Positions 1 through 10,600 of a DNA stretch of 64,000 bases are shown here, one piece after another. The notes under the pieces were generated by a model. That model did not search any database. It was not told the DNA's origin and worked only from the letters and a program-made list of their open reading frames with translations. The position numbers and the translations under genes are program-made. Every line of letters starts with the position of its first letter. Position 1 is the stretch's first letter. The DNA lies in NCBI GenBank assembly GCA_905147135.1, contig LR990051.1, forward strand, positions 16,397,115-16,461,114, read 5' to 3'. Origin of the DNA: Blastobasis lacticolella (lineage: Eukaryota; Arthropoda; Insecta; Lepidoptera; Blastobasidae).

Positions 1-183
1 GTGAAATCACGTAACCTTTATTTCTGTACTTATCTCTGACATCACAATGTCAATTCCAACAGATAAGCAAGACTTATGATAATGTAGTAAAAATAGTACG
101 CTATATAAAACCGCTATAAGATTGAAGAGACTCGTCTATACTGGTTTGGACACAATCATGTTGTGTGAGCCCCACGGACTATG

Positions 184-300
184 TTTTTTTTATTACTTAG
201 GGACGCACACGGAAGGACGGTCCACCCGATGGAAACTGGCCACAGTCCTCCAGGACATCTGTAGCCTAAGAGGAGCTGATGAGGTGCCGCCTCTCCTCAA
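184..300 (+). repeat. Short interspersed repeat, family C (copy 1)
   Basis: A T-rich start followed by a stretch sharing phrases such as ggacggtccacc and caggacatctgtagcctaag with two other places in the window (4411-4521 and 35137-35250, same orientation). It has no coding potential. It is probably a truncated LINE or SINE 3' part; the family name is not known to me. Confidence 0.55.
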
Positions 301-415
301 CCCCTGGTCTACTCGATTTCAAACACCAAGGCTATATTTACTATTAATTCCTTTCGTTAAAAATGATTTAATTAAACATCTATTGAGGCTTCTCAAATTT
401 TCCTCGTAGATCTGC

Positions 416-574
416 GGGGCTATTGGCTAACTCAGTTGACAACTGTATTTGACACTAGATAATTCTACACCACGTCATCTACGTTGAAAACTGGCAATAG
501 CGTCTACCAAATTAGAGTAGTGTCCGATATTTTTATGTCAAATTCAGTTGTCCACTGAGATAGCCGATAGGCCC
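416..574. mobile_element. 159-bp MITE with ~39-bp terminal inverted repeats
   Basis: The outer ~39 bases (416-456) are repeated in reverse complement at 534-574 with a few mismatches (shared core cagttgacaactg versus cagttgtccactg). Only about 75 bp lie between the arms, so the whole unit could fold into a hairpin. The sequence tctg occurs immediately outside both ends (411-414 and 575-578) and may be part of a target duplication. There is no open frame; it is a non-autonomous DNA transposon whose superfamily I cannot assign. Confidence 0.65.
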
Positions 575-1204
575 TCTGATCCTAAACATTATTTTGTATG
601 CAAACGGCGTGTTTTGTTTCCCAACCACGATTACGCTCAAATAAAAGTGGACATTTTAAAAACCAGCGTGGCAATCCAGACAGGGACGTTTAACAGATTG
701 CCGGCATAATGAGTTTTGTGTAAATGTTTTCTCTCACGGACCAAGAAGGAATAAATTATACAAGTTTGACAAATAAAATACTTTAAGCGGCCCCTGCGAT
801 GTTTTTGTTTATTATTTGGCGAGTGTGGCTGCGGATTTGGGATAATTGGAGGGTGTGGTTTGTTTAGTCGCAAGTTTTGAGGATTTTTGCCACGCTAAGC
901 TCGCATGTGGTAGTTTTAGTTTACTAGTAATATTATGTACGCTACATTCGATCTGAATCCATGCTGTCGCAATATAACTTATGCACTAAACAATATCTGA
1001 GTTATGTCTGCCTTCTGCAGTCCGTCAACTAATTTTGATAGTAGGCAACACAACATCTTGCAGCAATAAGGCCTTTGCTCATATGTATTCCTTGTTATTG
1101 TAATATTTTATGAGCAATACAGTGTTTATCTATCTACCTTCTATGGATGAAATAATTCTTAAAATCGGTAAAGTTGTTTTTGTGTTTCTTTCCTCTTTCT
1201 AAAA
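575..1204. other. No gene recognised
   Basis: AT-rich sequence without a credible open frame. Around 1080-1135 there is a run ending in tatctatctacc after tgagcaatac, which resembles the tail of a truncated non-LTR element, but this is weak. Confidence 0.5.
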
Positions 1205-1343
1205 ATAGTAGGTATAGATAACACCCAGACCCGTAACAGACATTAAATTTCATCATTTCAATCTCTGCTTGGCGGGGAATCGAACCTGGGACCTCTGCGT
1301 AGCAGACCGAAATGTTAACCATATGAACCACTCAGTTCGTCGT
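1205..1343 (-). mobile_element. tRNA-derived SINE, family 2 (copy 1)
   Basis: Read on the minus strand, this begins with a tRNA-like head (cgacgaactgagtggttc as A-box region, then ggttcgattccccgcc as B box for RNA polymerase III) and continues into a body containing gttacgggtctgggtg. The same order of head and body occurs at 11505-11746, 33055-33249 and 34372-34563. The head is too degenerate to be a working tRNA and the body shows that it is a SINE. The 3' tail appears truncated. Confidence 0.8.
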
Positions 1344-1520
1344 TATATTAAGTTCATGTAAGTATAGTAAGCAATATAAGTATAGATATCTTGATAATGT
1401 GGGTTGGTGGAGCTTTAGCTAAGTTCATCGCCTGTCTTAATACCTGTGACGAAGCTTAATGACCCATTATCTTAAGGCGGGACCTACACAGATACCCAGA
1501 TAAAAAAATAAAAATTAAAT

Positions 1521-1870
1521 CATCTTGGCGTTAACGTCCCGGTTGTGGTCGCGCGCACGAGGGCTCGAGGTCCGTCTTGACCATGATCCAGGATTTGGCG
1601 ATCAGGTAATTACAGTGGAGCGACTACCATCTGACCTCCGTGACCCTGCTACCAGGGGAACCTTACCAGATTGGATCATGGTTACAAATTCAGTTGCCTG
1701 AATTTGCAGGTTTTTTCACGATGTTTTTACTCACCGTAAGAGAATCGGTTGGTATTCAACTAATGCACATAACTCAGAAAAGAGTCATTGGTACATGGCC
1801 GCAGCGGGATTCGAACCCGGTATCTCTCGCTTACGAGTTGGATACTCAACCACCCGCCAACCGACGCTCC
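1521..1870 (-). mobile_element. tRNA-derived SINE, family 1, near full length
   Basis: The best reference copy of the most abundant repeat in the window. On the minus strand it starts with a tRNA-like head (A-box region cggttggcgggtggttgag, B box gggttcgaatccc at about 1806-1818), followed by a body with ccaatgactcttttctgag, cacattcaggcgactga-type sequence and cggaggtcagatggtag, and ends in gacgttaacgccaagatg. Total length is about 350 bp. Fifteen further full or partial copies occur in this window in both orientations. It carries no protein and needs a LINE reverse transcriptase to move. Confidence 0.85.
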
Positions 1871-2077
1871 AACACAGATACCCACATACTAACCAGATAA
1901 TATTGAAGAATTTAAAATGAATATAGGGTTGGATGAGGAAACTACACACATACAGGGCTTCGAGTCCGACACATTATTCAGTAAGTAAGCAAAATGAATC
2001 AATGTGGGCAATTCATTTAGTGTTCTATGTTCTTGCATCTACCTTCGCCAGTAAACAAAAGAAAGAATTATCATTAT

Positions 2078-2369
2078 CATCTTGTCCCGGTTGTGTTCGC
2101 GCGCACGAGGGCTCGAGGTCCGTTTTGACCATGATCCAGGATTTGGCAGATCAGGTAACTACAGAGGAGCGACTACCATCTGACCTCCGTGACCCTGCTA
2201 CCAGGGGAACCAGATTGGAGTATTGTTAGACATTTAGTCGCCTGAATGTGCTGGTTTTATTACGATATTTTCCTTTATCGTCAGAGCATCGGTTAGCATT
2301 AAACCAATATACTCAGAAAAAAGTCGTTGGTAACCACTAAACTTAACCACTCGACCATCAACGCTCTCC
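2078..2369 (-). mobile_element. SINE family 1, B-box region deleted
   Basis: Tail and body match the copy just upstream (cccggttgtgttcgcgcgca, ccatgatccaggatttggc), but the part holding the polymerase III B box is missing: the sequence passes from cgttggtaacc directly to accactcgaccatcaacg. A SINE lacking the internal promoter should be transcriptionally dead. Confidence 0.8.
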
Positions 2370-2840
2370 GAACAAAAGAAAGAACGCAATAAGAATATTA
2401 GCTGGTAGTACAGCTAATGTCATTAGTCTATAGTGCATAACACACTCCATTAAGGAATAAACGGCTTAAACCGAAAGAGCGTACGTTAAAAATTATATAT
2501 TTCATTATCTATTCCTTCTGCCGAGGTTCCGATAGGGGGCGTGAACCGGAACCATTAAGATATTATTTAGAGCCGGCGGCTCGAGCCGTTGGCATAATAC
2601 CGGTTTAAACCGGAATGCCTCAGTCCGTGCAGGGAAAGGATCCCAGGGATTTATTCTTAATGGCGGCGATGAGATGTTTTAAAATAAGTAAGGCACTTTG
2701 TGTTTAATGAATGGGGAGGTGATTGTTTACGAGTTATGGGGATCGGAGTTGAGGGAATCTTTTTTTATTGTGTACTGAGAAGGTATTTTACTGCCATCTC
2801 ATCTGGGCTCCAATTCTGGTAATTTACGATTGGATGAACC
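2370..2840. other. No gene recognised
   Basis: Mixed sequence with a G+C-rich patch near 2520-2640 that contains short inverted pieces (gagccggcggctcgagccg, taccggtttaaaccggaa). No credible open frame and no match to the other repeats of the window. Confidence 0.5.
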
Positions 2841-4215
2841 TTTATTTTTATTTATTTATTTAATAGTTTATTGCACACAAAAATGGTAACAAAGATATGG
2901 CAAATATATACATGACACAAAAGGCACTACTTATTTCTAAAAATAAATTTCTTCCAGCAGGCCTACAGCAAAGAGAACGTAATGACTGGAAGTAGTTTAA
3001 GACGTGCACAATACATAAATATTAAATTACTAAAAATATACTACACTATCGATAAATTTCTACATATATACCATATACCTAACAAAATATATACATATAT
3101 AGATACATATATACAATACATACATATATACACAATATTAGACAGATAGAGAGAGAGATAATGCTCCTTAACGCGCTTCTTAAACATCGTGATAGAGGAA
3201 CTATCACGTACTTCATGAGGCAGAGAATTCCACAATCTTGCAGCATGTACAGTGAAAGAGTAGGAGAAAAAGTCGGAATGATGGGGAGGAATAGCCAGCA
3301 GCGACTTAATGCTGGAACGGCTAGGCTTGTCTTGCGACCGGGAAAAAAGGAATCGTTCACGGAGGTAGGAGGGAGCGGAGGGATTGTGAAGGACATTGTA
3401 AAGGGTGGAGAGAATGTGGAGATTCCTACGCATACGTATTGGAAGCCACTTAAGCTGCGACCGAAATTTGGAAATATGGTCATACTTTCGTAGCCCAAAA
3501 ACGAAACGTATGCACAGGTTTTGAAGACGTTACAGCTTGTTAAGCAACTCTTCGGTGGCATCTAAATAACAAGAGTCGGCATAGTCGAGGATGGGGAGAA
3601 GTAGGGTTTGGACTAGGGAAATTTTGGTTTTCAGGGGTAAGAAGCGTTGGAGATATTTGATTGAATGGAAGGAAAAATGGAGTTTCTTGTTGACCTCATT
3701 GACGTGCAGAGTCCAAGACAGGTTGGTGTCAAATATTACGCCCAAGTTTTTCGCCGATTTGCTAAGCGGTATAGGGATACCATCATATACGATGTCAGGG
3801 ATATTAGTATTAGGTAAAATCTTCTGTACATATATGGACTGCCGATAACTATTGCCTGAGACTTTTTAGGGTTCACGAGTAAACCGAAAGATTTGGCCCA
3901 AGCACAGATACGTTGCAAATCCGCATTCATGTTCGCAAACGCATCCTCAACGTCTGTAGCCTTGAAATGGCGATAAATTTGCAGGTCGTCTGCGTAGAGG
4001 TGGAAATGGGAAGAAATAATAGAAGTGACAGTATTGATAAAGATAGAAAAGAGAAGAGTGCCTTGCTTTCTCCAGCCTTTCTTCGAAGGAGCACATACGA
4101 GCGAGCAGTTCAGAAATATCATTTGATAGATCCATTGTTGTGCAGTGAGATTAGTGAGTGCTCCAACAAAAGTGATAAGTACACAGGAAAGTGGATATTG
4201 ATTATGCGGTAAGCG
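2841..4215 (-). pseudogene. CR1/Jockey-like LINE, 3' part with internal deletion, inactive
   Basis: Remnant of a non-LTR retrotransposon. Reading downwards on the minus strand: 4135-4065 encodes a short start MDLSNDISELLARMCSFEER that fits a coiled-coil ORF1 or ORF N terminus. The frame at 4065-3736 then joins directly to a reverse transcriptase palm with the catalytic YADD motif (3985-3996). A frameshift near 3740-3850 leads to the thumb region (3745-3530), an in-frame TAA follows at NKL*, and the C-terminal region (3433-3041) holds RLWNSLP, typical of CR1, L2, Jockey and related LINEs. The 3' end carries an AATAAA signal and an (AAAT)n tail at about 2841-2870. The N-terminal start fused to mid-RT suggests an internal deletion. 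A second copy of the same family hosts the gypsy element at 42-50 kb. The 5' boundary is uncertain. Confidence 0.8.
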
Positions 4216-4410
4216 GTGACGTGCTATATAATCATTTATTTACACATGCATAACTGATATTAATTAGTTTTATATTTAAAATAGATTAAAATATGTAGAG
4301 CTAAATTAAGACTTGTTAAGATGGCAACGTCTACCCTCAAAAAACAGAACCTTAATTGAATCTCGAAAGAAAGTTACGTTTTTGGTATTCGGCGACTATA
4401 AGGCCGATGG

Positions 4411-4521
4411 TTTTTCATTGCCCTAGGACTTAGGCACACGGACGGACAGTCCACCTGACGGAAAGCGGCCACCGTCGTCCAGGACATCTGTACCCTAAGG
4501 GTGGAACCGGTGCCGGCCTTT
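4411..4521 (+). repeat. Short interspersed repeat, family C (copy 2)
   Basis: Shares cggacagtccacctgacgg and ccaggacatctgtaccctaag with 184-300 and 35137-35250. Non-coding. Confidence 0.55.
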
Positions 4522-5484
4522 AAGGTACCTCGAATAACCCCATGTTATGGTGCAAAGAAAACCTTCGGGAGGGAGCATATTCTACATCTTGCATGGTGAA
4601 AAGGCTCGCGATGTCCGTGCGTTAGTTGGTGTGGATGAAATGTACCTTGTTTATGTGCCGTGTTTATTGTGTAGCGTCCGAGAGTGCGGTGGCGGACGGG
4701 TGACGGTAACACCAAGTTGAACAGTTCCTCGGAATATTCCCCGTTGTGGAGATTTGTGATTGTTATTAGATTGTCGATTAAAACGGCAGTCTCTTGGTAG
4801 ATTTTGGTAGGCTACAACCATAAGTATTGAGAGTTAATTATGATTCCGTTTTACTGATATTATACATTATATTTCTCCATGTTTTATTTTAATTTAAAAT
4901 CTGAACCCTTATAAACCCCCTTAATATACACTGGTGCACCTAAAAAATGCGTAATAAAACAATGGGTCTACGAAACCAGTAGTGCTACGACAATGCTACG
5001 ATCATTATCGCTACGCTGGCTACGAGATCTAACACCTTATAGGAAAGTGAAATGGCATTTCAAAACGATTTATTAGCCTCATTTCATTGGGTAATTACTA
5101 ATTATATCTGGGGGCGCGGTATGAAAATTCGACGAAACGCTACGAGGAAATGTGGGTATTTGTATTTATGAGCTTGGCTTTTCATGAGATCTAAGAACTT
5201 TTACACAGTGAAATCGATAAGAGCTTACGGGACTTGGCTAACATATTTTAGATGAATCGTTTTTGGTGGAATTACTTTTAATTTAACTGCTCATAAACAC
5301 GAAAATTACATAAATTCTCATACGGCCTTCTCTAAAAAATGTTGTGATGAATACAATAACCATAATAGGGACTTCAACTGTATTTAAATTTATTATCACA
5401 TATTGTCAATGCGGTGCCAACCGCCTGCCGAGACTGTTCAACAAATCTCAAATCTCGGTCAACCACGCTACGATAATGGTACCT
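4522..5484. other. No gene recognised
   Basis: AT-rich spacer. Around 4930-5040 there is an irregular run of gctacg words (gctacgacaatgctacgatc, ctacgctggctacgag), possibly a decayed short tandem repeat. Nothing else stands out. Confidence 0.45.
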
Positions 5485-5590
5485 TTTTTATATAGGCAAA
5501 CGGGCAAACGGGCCACCTGATAGAAAGTGGTCACCACCGCCTATGGACATCAGCAACACCAGAGGCGCTACTAAAACGTTGCCCGGCATT
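5485..5590 (-). repeat. Lepidopteran repeat family D, truncated copy
   Basis: Contains the diagnostic block gggccacctgatagaaagtg followed by caccaccgcctatggacatc and cagcaacaccagaggcg, the reverse complement of the block at 7600-7690, 52400-52490 and 62540-62640. The family looks like the 3' part of a short non-autonomous or LINE-derived element. Confidence 0.7.
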
Positions 5591-6884
5591 ATACGCAAAA
5601 ACAAAATGTATTGCGTATGATGCCTGATGTCAATTCCTTATAATTGAAACCCGATAAAAATCTCATTTCCAAGATTTAGATTGTACACGACACACAAATA
5701 AGGGTCCGCGTATAAAGCGTCGTTTGGTTGTTTTACCGTACGTACGGGAATGTACAGAAACACAGGGCTGTACTCAGGGCTTTAAAAAGCTGAATTTTCT
5801 TTTTTTGTAATTTTGTGTGCAATAAAGAGTGTATATCTATCTATCTGAATATTGGTCTCCCCCGAATCCATACACACAGAACGACTGTGGCACAGCTGCA
5901 TTCATCGGTTTCCTGAGACTCTCACAAATCTGACCCTCCCAAACTCCAGTTACCCTAAACTCTTCGACCTCATAGTCGCTTCCCATCAGGTAAGTTGAGG
6001 TCAAATGTTGGTCTTTCCTAAATTTCTTATTCTAACTCTTATAGCTTCCTTGATCTTGTACCTATACCTACCTGCAATAAAAAAAAAGAGCATTTTTTAC
6101 GACTTGTATCAGATGTAGTGCACAAACGCTCTTACTGTATTACATTTACAGTATAATCAGCCGCAGAGAGAACTGACCTCTACATTTAACTTACCTAAAT
6201 TCCTAAACCAATCTTAAAATTCGAAACCAACTTCCAACCAAATGTTACATAAGAAAGCCAGGGCCGTATCCAGCTCCGTTGCCCGGCTCTGGGGCGACAA
6301 TTTTTACGGTCCACGTGATGAGGGTACCGCTTTATTGACTTTAAAGGTTTATGGAGTGCCAGATTCCAATTTACGCCTGTGTCCGGTTCACACCGATAAA
6401 AGTGACGGCACTTTTTTGTGCGAAACATTTTGGTTTTTGTTCTAAATTCATTCATTGAGCGGTTATCATTTCGGAGGCAGCGACACACGTGGGTTAACTA
6501 AATTGGGTTTGGATTCCGATACCGTTAATTGATTTAATATTCGTAATGTTATTTTTGATTATGCGCGAGTGAACCACGCTTATTATTTTTAAACATCGAG
6601 GTGGGTTGTAGAATGGGCTCCCTAGTGGTGTTTTCTTAGAGGTAATCCGTATAGGAAGGAGTTCTAACGTAGAGCATGAGAAAATATTTTAACAGGATAA
6701 TAATAAAGTATTATCAAATAACTTTTCTAATCCAAATGCCACTAATACTAATATTAAATATTAATAGTAAGGATGGATGAATGATTAGATGTTTTGTCCT
6801 TCACGCAAAAATGCTAAACAGATTTGGATTAAATTGGGAAGGAATGTAACTTATAGCCCGGAATAACACATAGCGTTGTTGTAA
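5591..6884. other. No gene recognised; a LINE-like 3' tail near 5790-5846
   Basis: At about 5810-5846 the run gtgtgcaataaagagtgtat followed by repeated tatc units looks like a polyadenylation signal plus the microsatellite tail of a 5'-truncated non-LTR element on the plus strand. The rest, including an open but unremarkable stretch at 6242-6445, shows no similarity that I recognise. Confidence 0.45.
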
Positions 6885-6990
6885 CAAGCTTACGGCCTGC
6901 CTGACGGAAAGCAGTCAAGACAGTCTATGTACGTTTGCAATACCAGGGGCATCACCCACGCGTTGAGAAACCTTTTCACCCCTTTCTTGT
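6885..6990 (-). repeat. Repeat family D, degraded copy
   Basis: Fragments cctgacggaaagcagtcaag, caataccaggggcatcaccc and acgcgttgagaaacctttt follow the order of family D on the minus strand. A similar degraded copy lies at about 21090-21150. Non-coding. Confidence 0.5.
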
Positions 6991-7529
6991 TGTTTGTTAG
7001 AGAAAATATATTATTCGTTAGAACATAAACAAAGCGGTGGCCAAGTTGCCAATCAAGCAACCTATGTTTAAGTTTGTATTAGTACAGTACTATGTGACAA
7101 GTTTCCGATCCCGTGCAAACACGAACTCATTATATTGAGGCCCAGGAAATTACGTGAGTTTGCCAACATAATGCAGGTGCGGGGCCCTGTTTTAGGAATT
7201 TATATTGTTTGCCATCCGGCCCTGCGCATACTGAGGCCTGCTTGACTCCCAGGTTGCGGCGTAGCTCAAAAATATAAGGGCTTTACTCTATTTTACCTGA
7301 ATTACTATGGAAATGAGATGGAAGGTAAAAGATAAACGGGTTGAGGATAGTTTGCTAGTGTACTATATTGTGATTAGTAGACTTGATATATTTTGTGATT
7401 AATTAAATTGCTTTTCTAATAACTAAATTGGATACTTATTTTAGCAAAATGCAAATTGCACCTCGCGTTATCATACTATTAAAGTAACTTAAATAAGCCC
7501 CCCACAAACAGGAGCGCTCAGCCACAGTG

Positions 7530-7692
7530 TTTCCTTTGGACTATGACATGGAATAGTTCCAGAGGTATATTAGAGATCTCTTCAGATGCGGGAAACGCAT
7601 TGGTTGAACCCCTGGTGTTAGTGTTGTCCATAGGCGGCGGTGACCACTTTCCATCAGGTGGCCCGCTTGCCTGTTTGTCTGCCGTATAATAT
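7530..7692 (+). repeat. Repeat family D, plus orientation (copy with upstream arm)
   Basis: The phrase tttggactatgacatggaat, then gtatattagagatctcttca, then ccataggcggcggtgaccac and atcaggtggcccgcttgcct, occurs in the same order at 62470-62640. The shared upstream arm shows that these two belong to one subfamily, distinct from the longer copies at 52150 and 61762. The copy ends at gccgtataatataaa. Confidence 0.7.
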
Positions 7693-8304
7693 AAAGAGAC
7701 ATGACTTATAAGGGTCTACAGTTAGGTACACAAAGGTTTGATATTTTGTTTACTTTTCGTATGAAAACTCTGTAGAAATAAAAGCAATAAAATATGCACT
7801 AAAAATAATGTTGAAGGCCTTACTCTAAAAAAAGGCCATAAATCCAAAAATTCGCCAGACATATTGATTAAAATTCCAAATTTTAGCACTCCACGAACAA
7901 TGCTTCCCGCGGGAGTCGAACTTTCTAGATTGCCCGAAAAAGGCGGCAACTACTCCGGCGAGGCAGAAAGAGAGGGTAGACAAACCCTAGTGGGAGGAAA
8001 GAGACGGGGAGGGGTAAATATTTTAATTCCACCTCAGCGCAGGCGTTGGTACGGAACCATTAAAAAGTGCTAAAACAGAAATCAACGGCCGACGGTAAAA
8101 ACGAATCCACTGGTTCTCATTGAAATTTTAACGAATGGCCTTAGTTAGGAGCTGATAGCGATTGGGGTTTTAGGTATTTCCTGAATCCGTCTTCAACTGT
8201 TACTAGTGGTACTACCTTCATAAATGCGTACGGGTAAGAAATTGAGCATTTGCGAGCATGTTTCCCAATCGTTATAATTCTAGACAACTGCAAGGCTAGG
8301 CTTC
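7693..8304. other. No gene recognised
   Basis: The open stretch at 7864-8073 has no recognisable domain and its composition resembles its surroundings. No structured repeats were seen. Confidence 0.45.
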
Positions 8305-8395
8305 AAGGATAGGCTATTACGAGACAGGCATGCTCCATCTTCGATCGCAGCGTCACTTACCTGAGGTGAAGTGCCTGCTATTCTTTCTAAAAATA
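8305..8395 (+). pseudogene. Fragment of a non-LTR retrotransposon C terminus
   Basis: Translates to FKDRLLRDRHAPSSIAASLT followed by a stop. The same C-terminal phrase ([16 protein letters not shown]) is found at 28436-28590. This is the extreme C terminus of a reverse transcriptase ORF from a LINE family different from the CR1-like one at 2.8 kb. It is a 5'-truncated dead copy. Confidence 0.65.
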
Positions 8396-8445
8396 TGTAT
8401 CACTTTCAGCATATTATACCTTTGTAAGTATTTAATATAATTTCA

Positions 8446-8535
8446 TCGAGACAACGGCCAAGTATGTACAAGACTAAAACCCAAGAACGATGATAACATA
8501 AAAGCGAACAGTAACGCAAACATTAACAACTTAAT
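8446..8535 (+). repeat. Diverged direct repeat, unit 1 of 2
   Basis: Shares cgagacaac-ggccaagt and, about 40 bases on, gataacataaaa with 9008-9100 in the same order. The pair is diverged and of unknown origin. Confidence 0.35.
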
Positions 8536-9007
8536 GAATTTACTTAAAGAGTTAAAATTGGTACTTTCAGACGTTTCTCTACTATCCTAAATACATCCCC
8601 TTTTATTTTTTATTTTGATCTTTTTGATCTTCTGAATTTAATTTCACACTTTAAACTGCTTAAAATAATACAAATGCAAGCTCAAAGTCGAAAATGAATC
8701 ACAACTGGAACGACACCAAACCAAGCCAACCAGACAAGAAATTTTACCACAGAACTCTCTCAAAACCACACATTTCCCTCCTCAACTCTTTCAAACATCC
8801 CTCACAGAAATTCTTTCAACCCCAACCTTACACCATACCATAAACAACTTCCGCCATCCGCCCATCACTCGCACCACTCCTCTCATAATGAAACCGTGCG
8901 AAATTCGTTACGGAGGTAATCGGCGAGAATTATAAGGTGTCCATGACGACGATCCCTGACTGCCTCCCTGTCCCATTATCCTGGCATCTCTTCAAAACCT
9001 TTTTAAT

Positions 9008-9100
9008 TCGCCGAGACAACAGGCCAAGTGAAGTGTTTTGGAACACCGAAACACGAATCGGCGATAACATAAAATTGAATGGGAACGTAAAATGGCGGGT
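9008..9100 (+). repeat. Diverged direct repeat, unit 2 of 2
   Basis: Partner of 8446-8535 (cgccgagacaacaggccaag, then ggcgataacataaaa). The intervening 470 bases include a run poor in G (8700-8880, many cc/ca words). Confidence 0.35.
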
Positions 9101-9821
9101 GTTCCTCTTTTTGTTTTTTGTTTTTGGGAGTTCGCCGGCTGATAAGTGATAACGACTCTAAGCGATAGCTTCTGTTTACGGGTTGTTTGTGATGTGTCGA
9201 CGCATTTAAAGTGTGTTTCAATTGACAACGGTAATGATGACCGTGAGCATGGCGTTAGTTGTCCTTTAATTAGTATAGTTTCCGTTTGGCAGCATGTTAT
9301 TACGCCACATTTAGTATTACTTTTACTTACTTTAATAATACATACATTACTTTTAATATTTCTTTCCCTTATATATTATGTAGGTACTCGTATGTGTAAA
9401 TTATGTAAAAAATTACGTGTTACTTTCAGGTTAACCGTAGTATTGTATGGCAACATAAAAATGTTTTAGGGGTTTTATTAACCCATTATTAACACAATAA
9501 AAGTATCCAGGGTCATTAATATCTAAGGGCAAATTGAGTAGTTTAGATAACTCTAAACTCGCAGATGAAATTCCAGATCTAAAGTGTAAAATAGGGGTGG
9601 ATTATTTAAAATAGTTTATTCTAAATATTCATACAATTTTATTTGATATTCAATGTGATAACTTTAATTCAATGATTTTTAATAATAAATCCCTTGGATT
9701 TTATTTTTTAGAGTGGCAATTTATTTACACTTTTGATTTTCAATTTCATCTCCGAGTATAGCCGTAACTTTATTATTACAGCTCTTTCTTTTCTCAAAAA
9801 AAAATCAAGCAGAAAACTTAC
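9101..9821. other. Probable first intron of the tolloid-like gene
   Basis: AT-rich, no gene seen. By position this lies directly downstream (minus strand) of the splice donor at 9821-9817, so if the exon call is right it is intronic. No branch point or next exon could be recognised between here and coordinate 1. Confidence 0.4.
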
Positions 9822-10072
9822 CAGCCTTACACGGATCCATTCCTAGGTCATTCGACTCCTTATACTCGAAGTTGGTTGTCGTCAACTCCTCTATCGTATA
9901 TTTATGCTGCTCCCCCGTATCCGGCGAGGTTACTTCGGCGACAGTTCCCGCCAAAATCGCCAGTAGCACGCCAACCGCCGTCAGAGACGGTCGTGTACAC
10001 CGGTATGTCATTTTCAACATTATTCACACTCACTTACACTACCACATACTACACTGTTTGTCTGGTGCAAAT
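9822..10072 (-). CDS. First coding exon of a BMP1/tolloid/tolkin-like astacin metalloprotease
   Basis: The exon is bounded on the minus strand by a 3' splice site (pyrimidine-rich ttttgtttcag ending at 10073) and a consensus donor gtaagt starting at 9821. Two in-frame ATGs lie at 10020 and 10011; the first gives 66 codons plus one base (phase 1). The protein has a hydrophobic signal peptide (core AVGVLLAILAGTVAEV), then an acidic stretch (KYTIEELTTTNFEYKESND) ending in MDPCKA. In the BMP1/tolloid family the secreted propeptide begins with an acidic segment followed by DPCKA and then a hydrophobic LGDIAL-type stretch; here the exon stops just after DPCKA. Such enzymes are secreted and process procollagens and BMP antagonists such as Chordin/Sog. 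Later exons (catalytic, CUB, EGF) were not found at lower coordinates, so introns must be long. The family call rests on a short motif, hence moderate confidence. A non-coding 5' exon should lie above 10072. Confidence 0.55.
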
Positions 10073-10339
10073 CTGAAACAAAATATAAGTTGAATTAGAA
10101 TTTTTGTTATTGTTTTTAGGAATTTAAGTTTTATATTAAGAAAATAGTAAATTATAGAGACACCTAACTAATTTACAAATGAAGTATATGTAAATAAGTT
10201 TATTGTAAACAATTTATAATTAACTGTATGAGTCTGTTAAAGTGCGATATTATCAGAGTTATCGTAATAATATTATAAACTGAAGGTGAATGCGTCACAG
10301 TCGCCACAGACAAAACTACAAACGAAATTATTATACCTA
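10073..10339. other. Probable intron upstream of the tolloid-like coding exon
   Basis: Begins (minus strand) at the acceptor cag at 10075-10073. AT-rich and featureless otherwise. Confidence 0.4.
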
Positions 10340-10600
10340 CCCGATATAGTAATATATAACCTGACCGACAGAAAAGTCGAATGACCCCGGACCAAGTTTA
10401 CTTCAACTGAAATATTTTCTAAATTGCAGAACAGATTTTAATGAAACAAAGCTAAGGACCATCTTGATTAAACTGGCTCTCAAATAAAGAAAACCACATG
10501 CTTATCGGTATATGGAGCTACAATGCCACAGACAGACACAAAGGCACAGATACACACGTCAAACTTTTAACACCCCTATTTATTCGTCGGGGGTTTATAA
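10340..10600 (+). repeat. Interspersed repeat family I (copy 1)
   Basis: Contains aaactggctctcaaataaag, aaaaccacatgc, gccacagacagacacaaagg and atttattcgtcgggggttta, in the order found again at 22330-22475 and 61490-61705. The layout resembles the 3' end of a common lepidopteran non-LTR element. Non-coding. Confidence 0.6.

Noticed and set aside
2440..2620. A MITE built on the taccggtttaaaccgg and gagccggcggctcgagccg palindromes
   Set aside because: The inverted pieces are short, do not share borders, and no flanking duplication could be found.
9146..9469. A 107-residue membrane-like protein
   Set aside because: Hydrophobicity comes from T-rich DNA, with no conserved pattern. It lies in what is probably the intron of the tolloid-like gene.
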